A stretch of 64,000 bases of DNA, taken from NCBI GenBank assembly GCA_036490715.1, contig DASXDL010000013.1, forward strand, positions 62,001-126,000, in the 5' to 3' direction. The notes below the pieces were generated by a model. The model saw only the letters and a list, made by a program, of their open reading frames with translations. It did not search any database and was not told where the DNA came from. Within the stretch, counting starts at the first letter, position 1. Each line of letters begins with the position of its first letter. This stretch comes from FEN-1191 sp036490715. Lineage in GTDB: Bacteria > Pseudomonadota > Gammaproteobacteria > Steroidobacterales > Steroidobacteraceae. The translations under genes were made by a program, and so were the position numbers. This document shows, one piece after another, positions 56,362 to 64,000 of this stretch.

Positions 56362-56404
56362 GCGATTCCAAAGCGACGCGTTTGTACGCGACAAGAGAGG
56401 GGTC

Positions 56405-56477
56405 TGGGCCCGGAAGGATTCGAACCTTCGACCAAGGGATTATGAGTCCCCTGCACTAACCGCTGTGCTACAGGCCC
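56405..56477 (-). tRNA. tRNA with CAU anticodon, probably Ile2
   Basis: 73 nt, cloverleaf complete. Acceptor GGGCCTG/CGGGCCC with discriminator A, D stem GCAC/GTGC, anticodon stem GGGGA/TCCCT with loop CTCATAA, T arm GAAGG-TTCGAAT-CCTTC. CCA is not encoded. CAU may be Met or lysidine-modified Ile. The GCGGTTAGTGCAGGGGACTC and CTTGGTCG stretches resemble the E. coli tRNA-Ile2 pattern more than elongator tRNA-Met, so Ile2 is preferred. Confidence 0.9.
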
Positions 56478-56504
56478 GCCGAGTCTGGCAATCTTAAGCG
56501 AGCT

Positions 56505-58061
56505 TCAGGCCGATTTCAGAAATGCATCGCAGCTGGCGCGTGCCGGGTCAGCATCGGGAATCTTTACGCAGATCTCCTGCATACGCGTGTGCAGGGTCTG
56601 TAGCACGTCGGCATGTTGCCCCTTCGAGGCATCATTCCACGCGCGCAGCTCGCGATCGAGTGTCGCCAGCCGGATGCGCGCGCGGCGGTATATGCGGTCC
56701 TCGCCGTCGAGTTCGCCCAGTACCGACGAACCGGCCTGCTGAATGCGGCCACTGTCACTGGGTGACATGCGCAGCAAGCCGCTCACGTACAGCTCGCCCC
56801 ACTGAAAGCGCGTTGCCGCGCCCTGCGACTCGCGATAGGCCTGATCGAGCAGTTCCAGCGCCTCGTCCTTCTGCCCCATCTTCTCGGCGACTTCGGCCAG
56901 ATCGGCTTCGTAGTAGTACGGCGTGTTGGAACGCGAGATCTCAGCCTTGGCGATCTGGTAGGCCCTCGGATAGTCCCCGACGTCCTCCAGAATATTGAGC
57001 GCCGCGTTGACCAGACCCGAGCGCACCCAGGGATCCTGCTCGTGCGCGAGCGCCTGATCGATGCGCGCATTGGCCGCCGCCAGTGCCTCAGGCGGCAGTT
57101 TCGCCTTGGCGCCGCCGAGCGCTTTCAGAGCTCGCAGTTTGGCATCAACGAAACCGAGCTGATCGGCCGTGGCGTAGCGATCGTCGCTGGCGGCGGCATC
57201 CATCGCTGCAACGTAGCTGTCGCGCATGCTGCTGGCGAACCTGGTTCCGCGCGCGGCGGCGGCTTGAAAGAAGCTGTCATCCAGAATCACCAGAGCACCG
57301 GCGCTCGAAAGCGCCAGATCGTGTTGAGACGCGATGGCTAGCACCTGGTCGGTAAGCGTCACCAGGCGCGCCGAGAGTGCGGCGCTCTCGGCATTGGCGG
57401 CGTAGTAGGCCGAGACGATCGTCAAGTTGGCACGCTCCTGCTGCAGCTCCTGCGGGCAATGCGCGACCGCGGCCTGCAGCTGATCGGCGCGCTCGCCGTA
57501 TTCATCCGGCTTCAGGGCGTCGAGCTCCCAGGAGTTGTACGCCAGCCGCCGACATTCGTTTGGCTTGAGTTCGCCGCTAGCGGCGGCCTGCAGCAGGGCC
57601 TCGACCGGCTGCACGTTCTCCAGCGCCAGATCGAGTGCCGCCGCGTACTGGGTCACGTCGCGTCCTGCCCCGAGCCGCAAAATCTCGTGCCGATCCGGAT
57701 CCAGCACGACCAACGTCGGATAGCCCTGGATGCCGAACTGTTCGCCCCATTTCTGCGCCCCATCGTCGTCACCATCCAGATAGATCGGCAGGAACAGATG
57801 ACTCTTGGCGATGAAGTCGGGCCGCGAGAAAACCTTGGATTTCAGCGTGTGGCAGTACGGGCACCACTCGGCACCCCAGTACAGCAGCACCGGGCGATTC
57901 TCGCGCTTGGCGACGACGAAGGCGCCGTCGACACTGCCGTCGAACCAGGCGATGTCGCGTGGCTCGTTGGCATGGGTCGCGTGCTGTGCGTGCGGCGACG
58001 GTGGCTTGTGGCAAGCCGTAAGCGCCAACATCAGACCCAGGCAGATCGCACGCGCGTCCAT
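56505..58061 (-). CDS. thioredoxin-like lipoprotein with TPR-like region
   Basis: 518 aa from ATG 58061; the open frame further up is not used. Lipobox LALTAC (Cys about residue 17), then a DsbD-gamma/thioredoxin domain (about residues 40-155) with LLYWGAEWCPYCHTLKSKVF, an active WCPYC motif, and FGIQGYPTLVVLD (cis-Pro). The C-terminal 350 residues are helical with TPR-like repeats (DKALELLDQAY type). Probably a periplasmic thiol-disulfide protein or chaperone docked by its helical part. It lies 66 bp after hrpB on the same strand. Confidence 0.82.
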   Translation of the reverse strand: MDARAICLGLMLALTACHKPPSPHAQHATHANEPRDIAWFDGSVDGAFVVAKRENRPVLLYWGAEWCPYCHTLKSKVFSRPDFIAKSHLFLPIYLDGDDDGAQKWGEQFGIQGYPTLVVLDPDRHEILRLGAGRDVTQYAAALDLALENVQPVEALLQAAASGELKPNECRRLAYNSWELDALKPDEYGERADQLQAAVAHCPQELQQERANLTIVSAYYAANAESAALSARLVTLTDQVLAIASQHDLALSSAGALVILDDSFFQAAAARGTRFASSMRDSYVAAMDAAASDDRYATADQLGFVDAKLRALKALGGAKAKLPPEALAAANARIDQALAHEQDPWVRSGLVNAALNILEDVGDYPRAYQIAKAEISRSNTPYYYEADLAEVAEKMGQKDEALELLDQAYRESQGAATRFQWGELYVSGLLRMSPSDSGRIQQAGSSVLGELDGEDRIYRRARIRLATLDRELRAWNDASKGQHADVLQTLHTRMQEICVKIPDADPARASCDAFLKSA

Positions 58062-58127
58062 GGGCCCGAAAGCCTTCCATTCAACCGCTGCCCGCGTCAA
58101 GACCGGCGATTCTGCGTTAAGCAAAAT

Positions 58128-60758
58128 TCACGATTTGCGGCCGCGCGGCGCGCCCCCGGTCCGGCGCTTGGCCGAGCGGGTGGCTACCGCCAGCAGCGGA
58201 TCCTCCGGCCATTCGTGCTTGGGATAGCGCCCGCGCAGGTCCTTGCGAACCTGGGCATAGCTGCTGCGCCAGAATCCGGCCAGGTCGCTGGTGACCTGTA
58301 CCGGCCGCTGCGCCGGCGACAGCAGCCGGAAGGTAATCGCGATGGATCCGGCGGCGATGCGCGGGGTCGCGGCCAGGCCGAACACTTCCTGTAGTCGCAC
58401 GGCGATGCTCGGCGCGCGCGGGTCGGAATAGTCGATGCGCACCTGCGAGCCGCTAGGCACGCAAAGCTCGCGCGGCGCCAGCGTATCGAGGACACGCTGG
58501 CGCACAGGGCCGAGCTGCGCCCGCAGCGCCTCGGTCAGCGGCACGCGTGCCAGCTGCTCGCGGCGCGTAATCCCGGTCAGATACGGTGCCAGCCAGTGTT
58601 CCAGGGTCGACAGCAGCGCGTGGTCGTCGCTGGCCGGCCAATCCGCCAGATCCGCGCGCTGCAGCGTGCGCACGAACTCCATGCGCGCCTGCAGCGTGCG
58701 GCTGTCCTGGTCCCACGGCAGAGCCTCAAGGCCAAGTTGCCGCAGGCCCTCGATCATCGCCGGCAGCGCGCGATCATCCTCGGCCGCAGGCAACTGCAGC
58801 TCCTCCAGCAGCAGGGCATCCAGGCGTCGTACCCGCTGCGCGACCACCGCTTCGGCGCGCGACTGCCAGCCAAAGCGCTCCTCGGTCACGATGCGATCGG
58901 CGAACAATTCTTCCAGCAGTGCGCGGGATAGCGGCGCGGCCAGATCGATGCGCGCTTCGCGCTCGCGATCGTCGAGCTCCAGCGCGACGATGAATTCCTC
59001 CCGCGCCAGACCGGGTTGGCCGAAAAACGCAGCGCCGCGTCCATTGGCGAGCAGGTACCGGCCGCCGCTGCCGCTGCGCCGCTGTCCGATGCGGTCCGGG
59101 TAGGCCAGTGCCAGCAGGCCTCCGGTCATGTCGGGGCGCGCCGCCGACCGGCGTGGCGGATGGGCTGCCCCGGGCAGCGCCAGCACCGCGGCCTGCAAGC
59201 TCTTGGCGGCACGGCGCACTCGCTCCAGGGCATTGCGCTCGATGCCATCGGCCATCGGCACCGCCACGTTGTCGGCGCGCAGCAGCTCCAGGCGGGTGCG
59301 AATATCCGGGTCGTGCGCGCCGCTGGCCGCGCCCCGGCGCAGCACATCGCGATCGGACAACAGGGCCGCCAGCTGCGCCGCCAGCGTGATCGCGTCCAGG
59401 CCGCGGGCCGCCAGCAGCATGTGCGCCAGACGCGGGTGCACCGGCAGACGTGCCATGTCGCGCCCCAGGCTCGTCAGCCGTCCGTGAGCATTCAGCGCGT
59501 CGAGCCGCAGCAGCAGATCGCGTGCCTGCTGCAGCGATGCTGCCGGCGGCTGGTCCAGCCACGACAGTCGGGCGACATCGTCGGCGCCCCAGCGCGCCAG
59601 CTCGAGCGCCACGGGCGCCAGATCGGCCTCGACGATCTCGGGCGGCGTCGCCGACATGAGGCTCGCCTGCGCGCCTTCGCTCCATAGGCGGTAACAGACT
59701 CCCGCTGCCACGCGCCCGGCGCGCCCGGCACGCTGCTCGCTGGCGGCGCGCGAGATGCGCGCCACTTCCAGCCGGCTCATGCCGGTGGTCGGATCGAAAT
59801 GCGCGCGGCGCACCAGTCCGGCATCCACCACCGCGGTTACTCCGGGAATGGTGACACTGGTCTCCGCAATGTTGGTGGCCAGTACGATCTTGCGCTCACC
59901 GGCGAGCGCTGGCGCCAGCACCGCATCCTGCGCGGCGCCGGGGAGATCGCCATACAGGCACATCGGTCGCACGCCGGAGGGCAGCTCGGCGGCTTTCAAC
60001 ATGGATTCGAGGCGCCGGATCTCGCGTACACCGGGCAGAAAAACCAAGACGTCACCGGCCGATTCGGCCAGCGCCCGACGCACTGCCGCGGCCGCCAGTC
60101 GCTCGATCGACTCCTCGCCGGTCGGGCCGCCGGTCGAGCGCGCCGATGGCAGCAGCGGCGGGCCGCGTCCCAGGTAGTGCAGCTCGATCGGAAAGGCGCG
60201 CCCCGGCACGTCGACCACGGCGGCATCGCCAAGCAGCGCGGCCACACGCTCGCCCGCGAGCGTCGCCGACATGACCAGGATGCGAAATGAGGCACCCAGT
60301 TCACGCCGCGCATCAAGCGCGAACGCCAGACCCAGATCGGCCGCCAGACTGCGCTCGTGGTACTCATCGAAGATCAGGCATGCGACCCGCTCGAGCGCCG
60401 GGTCCTCCTGCAGCATGCGTGTCAGCACGCCCTCGGTCACCACTTCGATGCGGGTCGCGCGCGACACCCGGGTGTCCAGGCGCATGCGGTAACCGACCGT
60501 GTCGCCGACATTCTGTCCCAAAAGGTATGCCATGCGCGCGGCGATGGCGCGCGCCGCCAGGCGCCGTGGCTCGAGCATGATGATGTTGCGCGACCCGATC
60601 AGCTCGCCCTGCAGCAGTGACAGCGGCACCAGCGTGCTCTTGCCGGCCCCGGGCGGCGCCTGCAGCACCGCGTCGCGGTGCGAGCTCAGCGCGCCGCGCA
60701 GCGCGACGGCCAGCGGATGCTGCCGCGCCTGCTCGATCGCTGCGGATTCACTTGGCAA
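58128..60758 (-). CDS. hrpB: ATP-dependent RNA helicase HrpB
   Basis: 876 aa DEAH-box helicase. Walker A APPGAGKST near residues 34-42, FDEYHERSL (DEYH motif II), MSATLAGER (motif III), TNIAETSVTIPGVTAVVD and QRAGRAGRVAAGVCYRLW (motif VI). The helicase-associated domain and the HrpB-specific C-terminal domain follow, ending KRRTGGAPRGRKS. Length matches the family (about 810-880). The physiological role is poorly known; mRNA processing or biofilm links are reported in some species. The start overlaps mprF by 11 bp. Confidence 0.93.
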   Translation of the reverse strand: MPSESAAIEQARQHPLAVALRGALSSHRDAVLQAPPGAGKSTLVPLSLLQGELIGSRNIIMLEPRRLAARAIAARMAYLLGQNVGDTVGYRMRLDTRVSRATRIEVVTEGVLTRMLQEDPALERVACLIFDEYHERSLAADLGLAFALDARRELGASFRILVMSATLAGERVAALLGDAAVVDVPGRAFPIELHYLGRGPPLLPSARSTGGPTGEESIERLAAAAVRRALAESAGDVLVFLPGVREIRRLESMLKAAELPSGVRPMCLYGDLPGAAQDAVLAPALAGERKIVLATNIAETSVTIPGVTAVVDAGLVRRAHFDPTTGMSRLEVARISRAASEQRAGRAGRVAAGVCYRLWSEGAQASLMSATPPEIVEADLAPVALELARWGADDVARLSWLDQPPAASLQQARDLLLRLDALNAHGRLTSLGRDMARLPVHPRLAHMLLAARGLDAITLAAQLAALLSDRDVLRRGAASGAHDPDIRTRLELLRADNVAVPMADGIERNALERVRRAAKSLQAAVLALPGAAHPPRRSAARPDMTGGLLALAYPDRIGQRRSGSGGRYLLANGRGAAFFGQPGLAREEFIVALELDDREREARIDLAAPLSRALLEELFADRIVTEERFGWQSRAEAVVAQRVRRLDALLLEELQLPAAEDDRALPAMIEGLRQLGLEALPWDQDSRTLQARMEFVRTLQRADLADWPASDDHALLSTLEHWLAPYLTGITRREQLARVPLTEALRAQLGPVRQRVLDTLAPRELCVPSGSQVRIDYSDPRAPSIAVRLQEVFGLAATPRIAAGSIAITFRLLSPAQRPVQVTSDLAGFWRSSYAQVRKDLRGRYPKHEWPEDPLLAVATRSAKRRTGGAPRGRKS

Positions 60759-63324
60759 ACAGTTCCTTTACCCCACCTGAGATCAGCACCGAGATGTCCA
60801 GCAGCACGCGCGGCAGCGCCAGACCCCCCGGCGAAGCCAGGTATTTTGAATCCCACACCGGATTGAATTTCGCCTTGTAGCGACGCAGGCCGTCGAAATT
60901 GTAGAAATGCTCGCCGTAGCGGAAAACGAAATTACCCACCCGATGCCAGGCTGGAGCCAGCGGATGGCGTTCCAGTCCAGCCAGAGGCGCCATGCCCAGA
61001 TTGAGCCAGCGATAATTCTGGGTGCGACCCCACAGCATCAACTCCACGAACAGAAAGTCCATCGCACCGCGCGGTGCATCCGGTCCGAAACGCATCAGGT
61101 CGACCGCGATCTCCTCGCCGGTGCCGGCGATCCACAGGCTGGCAAAGGCGACCGGACCGTTGCCACAGCGCACCACCGCCACCGGAAAGTTACCGATGTA
61201 GTGCTGCGAAAACGCGCCGACCGAAAAGCCTTTTTCCGCCACCGCCTTGTCCTGCAGCCAGGCGTCGGACACCGCCTGCAGCTGCGGCAGCAGCGGCGCC
61301 AGCTGCTGCGGTTGGATGACCTCGAAGGTCGCCCCATCGCGCTCGGCACGTCGCCTCTGGGTGCGCAGTTCCGCACGCGCGCTGCCGTCGAGCGAGAAAT
61401 CGGCTAGTGGTACACGCGCTTCCTCGCCGAGCTTCATGACCGCCAGTCCCAGATCGATATACAACGGCAACCGTTCGGCGCTGACCTGATAGAACACGGT
61501 CCAGCCGCCGTGGTGATCCGACAGTTCGCGAAATCGCCACACCAGCTCCTCGTGTGACTCACGTGCGCCGATCGGATCGCCGAGCGCCACCCAGCTGCGG
61601 CCGTTGATCTGGTACATCACGAACGCATCATTGGCAGCGCTGAACAACAGCCGCTTGTCGCCGCTGAGTGCGGCGTTGGCGACCGCCTGCGAGCAGCCAC
61701 CGATCAGAGGACGGACCTGCTGGATGTCTTCGTCCGATGCCACCCCCGGCTCCGGCCGCGCCGGACGCAACAGATTCATGGCCAGGAATGCCGCCGCCAG
61801 CAGCACCACCAGCAGCGAGGCGCGCAGCATGCGCGGCGCCCCGGCCTCGAACGCGAACGTCCACCACAACGAATGCGAGTACTCGACGTGGCGGTAGGCG
61901 AAGAATCCGATCCAGATGGCAGTCGAGATCACGATTGCCAGGCTCACGATCCACATCGGTGAGAAGCGCTGCGCCAGGATCTGCGCCGGTCGGTAGAACG
62001 CGCGCCGGCCGAGCCACAGTACCAGCAGGATCAACCCCAGGATCAGCACCTGCTCAATCTGCAGGCCGCGCAGCAGCGATGTGACCATGCCGGCGACCAG
62101 CAGCCAGACCGTGAGCTGGTAGGCGGCCGCAAGGCGCCGGAATAGCGCGCGCGCCAGGATCAGCAGCGCCAGACCGATCAGGCTGCCCGCCAGGTGCGAC
62201 ACCTCGAACACCGCCAGCGGCAGGATGTGCCGCAGCACCGACAGGCGCTGATCGATATTCGGCGTGGCGCCGGACACCAGCAGCAGGAAGCCGGCCAGAA
62301 ACACCAGCGCGCCGCTGATCTGCGGCACGATCGGGGCGATGTAGGCCGCCGCCAGCTGTTCGATGCGCGCCAGCCGCGGCCGTTGCACGCGCAGTTCCTG
62401 GCCGCCGAACAGTGCGGTCGCCACCAGCAGCGGCAACACGTAGTAAATGGCGCGCCAGGCCAGCAGTGAACCGAGCAGCTGATCGGCCGGCACGGCGGGC
62501 AGTGCCAGCACGATCAGCGACTCGAATACCCCGAGCCCGCCGGGCACATGACTGATGACGCCGGCCGTGATCGCGGTCGAATACGCGCCGATGAACACCA
62601 GCAGGCCGACGCTGCCCGCGGGCAGCAGCAGCCAAAGCACCAGCGCCGACAGCCACAGGTCGACCACCGCCAGCACGATCTGCGGCATCGCCACCCACGG
62701 CGAGGGCGCCCGCAGCGCCCAGCCGCTCAGCTCGATCTCGCGTGGTCCGATGATCGACCACAGCGCGTAGGCGCCGATCAGCACCAGCAGCAGCACCCCC
62801 AGCGCCTGCACGATGTGATGGTTCAGGTGCGGCGGGCTCACGCCCTGATGCGGCGCGAACGCGAATGAAGCGCCGGCCAGGGCGGCCAGCCCGATGGCGG
62901 TGGTCACGGTGCAGAAACCGGCCACCGTGGCCACGTCGGCGCCACTCAGTCCGGCCGACGAGTACAGCCGGTAGCGCACAGCGCCGCCGGTGAAGGCAGC
63001 GATGCCAAAATTGTGGCCGAACGCATAGGCAATGAAGGCGGTGAAGAGCGTGCGTCCGTAGGCCAGCTGCCGCCCCATATAGCGCAGCGCCAGCACGTCG
63101 TAGAAACCCAGCAGCCAGTAACTGGCCGCGGTACACAGCGTCGCCAGAGCCAGAGCGGATTCGGGTATCTCGCGCAGGTGCCGGATTACGCCCGACAATC
63201 GGAACTGCTCGAGCTCGCGCCGCAGCGCGAACGCCACCCCGGCGAAGATCAGCAGTGACACACCCGGCAGCAGCCAGCGCCGCCACAGTTCCCGCAGATC
63301 CTGCTCCGAGCGCGCCTTATCCAT
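60748..63324 (-). CDS. mprF: MprF bifunctional phosphatidylglycerol aminoacyltransferase/flippase
   Basis: 858 aa. The N-terminal about 520 residues hold about 14 TM helices with the LPG_synthase_TM block (LLFIGAYSTAITAGVISHVPGGLGVFESL). The cytosolic C-terminal GNAT-like domain has RSWVALGDPIGARESHEELVW, FYQVSAERLPLYIDLGL and ARAELRTQRRRAERDG. It transfers lysine or alanine from aminoacyl-tRNA to phosphatidylglycerol and flips the product, giving resistance to cationic peptides. It is downstream of ygiQ (12 bp) and overlaps hrpB, so an operon is likely. Confidence 0.93.
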   Translation of the reverse strand: MDKARSEQDLRELWRRWLLPGVSLLIFAGVAFALRRELEQFRLSGVIRHLREIPESALALATLCTAASYWLLGFYDVLALRYMGRQLAYGRTLFTAFIAYAFGHNFGIAAFTGGAVRYRLYSSAGLSGADVATVAGFCTVTTAIGLAALAGASFAFAPHQGVSPPHLNHHIVQALGVLLLVLIGAYALWSIIGPREIELSGWALRAPSPWVAMPQIVLAVVDLWLSALVLWLLLPAGSVGLLVFIGAYSTAITAGVISHVPGGLGVFESLIVLALPAVPADQLLGSLLAWRAIYYVLPLLVATALFGGQELRVQRPRLARIEQLAAAYIAPIVPQISGALVFLAGFLLLVSGATPNIDQRLSVLRHILPLAVFEVSHLAGSLIGLALLILARALFRRLAAAYQLTVWLLVAGMVTSLLRGLQIEQVLILGLILLVLWLGRRAFYRPAQILAQRFSPMWIVSLAIVISTAIWIGFFAYRHVEYSHSLWWTFAFEAGAPRMLRASLLVVLLAAAFLAMNLLRPARPEPGVASDEDIQQVRPLIGGCSQAVANAALSGDKRLLFSAANDAFVMYQINGRSWVALGDPIGARESHEELVWRFRELSDHHGGWTVFYQVSAERLPLYIDLGLAVMKLGEEARVPLADFSLDGSARAELRTQRRRAERDGATFEVIQPQQLAPLLPQLQAVSDAWLQDKAVAEKGFSVGAFSQHYIGNFPVAVVRCGNGPVAFASLWIAGTGEEIAVDLMRFGPDAPRGAMDFLFVELMLWGRTQNYRWLNLGMAPLAGLERHPLAPAWHRVGNFVFRYGEHFYNFDGLRRYKAKFNPVWDSKYLASPGGLALPRVLLDISVLISGGVKELFAK

Positions 63325-63336
63325 GGCCGCCGTTCG

Positions 63337-64000
63337 CTAGCGCGCGCGGGGTCGCGTCTTGCGCGGCACCCGCGGCAGACCGGTGTGCTGCGTGCGTATC
63401 GGCCGTGAGGCCACCGGCCGGCCGGTGCCGCTGGGCTGATACGCCGGCACCAGCTGTCCGCGTCCGCTGCCGATCAGATCGGCGCGCCCCATGCGTCGCA
63501 TCGCCTCGCGCAGCAGCGGCCAGTTGTTGGGATCGTGGTAGCGCAAAAAGGCCTTGTGCAATCGGCGCACGCGCAGCCCCTTGGGCACGATGACGCTCTC
63601 GCTGGAGCGCGTCACGCGCTTCAGCGGGTTGCGGCCGCTGTGGTACATCGCGGTTGCGGTTGCCATCGGTGAGGGCAGAAACGCCTGTACCTGATCGGCG
63701 CGGAACCCATGGCGCTTGAGCCACAGTGCCAGCTCCAGCATGTCCTCATCGGTGGTGCCCGGGTGCGCCGCGATGAAGTACGGAATCAGGTACTGCTCCT
63801 TGCCGGCCTCCTTGGAGTAGCGGTCGAACAGCTGCTTGAAGCGGTCGTAGGCACCGACGCCCGGCTTCATCATTTTCGACAGCGGACCCTCGCGCACGTG
63901 CTCGGGGGCGATTTTCAGGTAACCGCCGACGTGGTGCTGCGCGAGTTCGCGCACGTATTCGGGCGATTCGATCGCCAGGTCGTAGCGCACGCCGGAAGCG
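63337..64000 (-). CDS. ygiQ: YgiQ family radical SAM protein, C-terminal part
   Basis: The gene continues past the right edge; about 220 codons are present and the radical SAM CxxxCxxC site is outside. Visible family blocks are GGYLKIAPEHVREGPLSKMMKPG, YLIPYFIAAHPGTTDEDM and QAFLPSPMATATAMYHSGRNPL, then a basic C-terminal tail ending KTRPRAR. YgiQ proteins have no firm function. The gene leads into mprF after 12 bp. Confidence 0.9.
   Translation of the reverse strand, partial: ASGVRYDLAIESPEYVRELAQHHVGGYLKIAPEHVREGPLSKMMKPGVGAYDRFKQLFDRYSKEAGKEQYLIPYFIAAHPGTTDEDMLELALWLKRHGFRADQVQAFLPSPMATATAMYHSGRNPLKRVTRSSESVIVPKGLRVRRLHKAFLRYHDPNNWPLLREAMRRMGRADLIGSGRGQLVPAYQPSGTGRPVASRPIRTQHTGLPRVPRKTRPRAR

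Noticed and set aside
56405..56477. Reading the tRNA as elongator Met
   Set aside because: The CAU anticodon allows it, but the D-loop and variable-region bases are closer to tRNA-Ile2; kept as an alternative, not the main call.
62054..63286. 410-codon frame inside mprF
   Set aside because: Same-strand shadow frame of mprF, Ala/Arg/Gly rich, no recognisable domain.

Overview
The window is GC-rich chromosomal DNA (about two thirds G+C by eye) from a Gram-negative bacterium. Outer-membrane receptors, an RND pump with its outer-membrane channel, lipoproteins with lipoboxes and periplasmic proteins all point to Proteobacteria. The gene content (Entner-Doudoroff genes, MuxABC/MdtABC-like pump, long Lhr, HrpB, MprF, Psd, DUF2844/DUF3443 pair) fits a high-GC gamma- or betaproteobacterium. 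I cannot name a genus. I saw no insertion sequence, prophage, integron or CRISPR array. Genes are packed tightly, with many ATGA overlaps and overlapping convergent 3' ends.

Layout. 1-4117: Entner-Doudoroff block, zwf-pgl divergent from edd-eda. 4151-7650: DUF2946-like protein, TonB-dependent receptor, UppP. 7769-17236: RND efflux operon (adaptor, two permeases, outer-membrane lipoprotein). 17266-18069: fluoride channel FluC plus DUF190 behind a leader that can fold into a pseudoknot over the ribosome binding site. 18054-22000: thioredoxin-like protein, nitroreductase and a copper-type operon on the minus strand (DUF2946, outer-membrane protein, PCuAC chaperone, methyltransferase). 22067-25621: exported MDR oxidoreductase, then DUF2844, DUF3443 (with two aspartic-protease-like motifs) and an isoprenylcysteine-type methyltransferase. 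25631-31682: NnrU, PEBP, CAP protein, OsmC, DinB, a LysR regulator and small envelope proteins, with four 11-bp-spaced CTGAA repeats between two of them. 31700-33954: osmoprotectant-type ABC importer. 34058-36969: three glycan-related genes. 36966-41285: Lhr helicase. 41357-48158: Ogt, M49-like peptidase, two YceI proteins, cupredoxin/porin pair, TonB-C lipoprotein, SixA. 48129-54292: a membrane-lipid cluster. 54306-64000: Tag, second PEBP, O-methyltransferase, a CAU tRNA, thioredoxin/TPR lipoprotein, HrpB, MprF and the C-terminal part of YgiQ.

The strongest candidate for an undescribed system is the lipid cluster at 48-54 kb: PmtA-like methyltransferase, SDR, phosphatidylserine decarboxylase, a membrane-anchored class III aminotransferase, an Mpo1-like membrane protein and a GT4 glycosyltransferase. 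Pho-box-like repeats (two CTGTCAT-type heptamers, 4 bp apart) precede the aminotransferase, the Mpo1-like gene and the glycosyltransferase. I infer a phosphate-starvation lipid-remodelling module, possibly making an amino- or glycolipid. Other candidates are the fluC leader fold, the CTGAA array and the DUF2844-DUF3443-methyltransferase operon.
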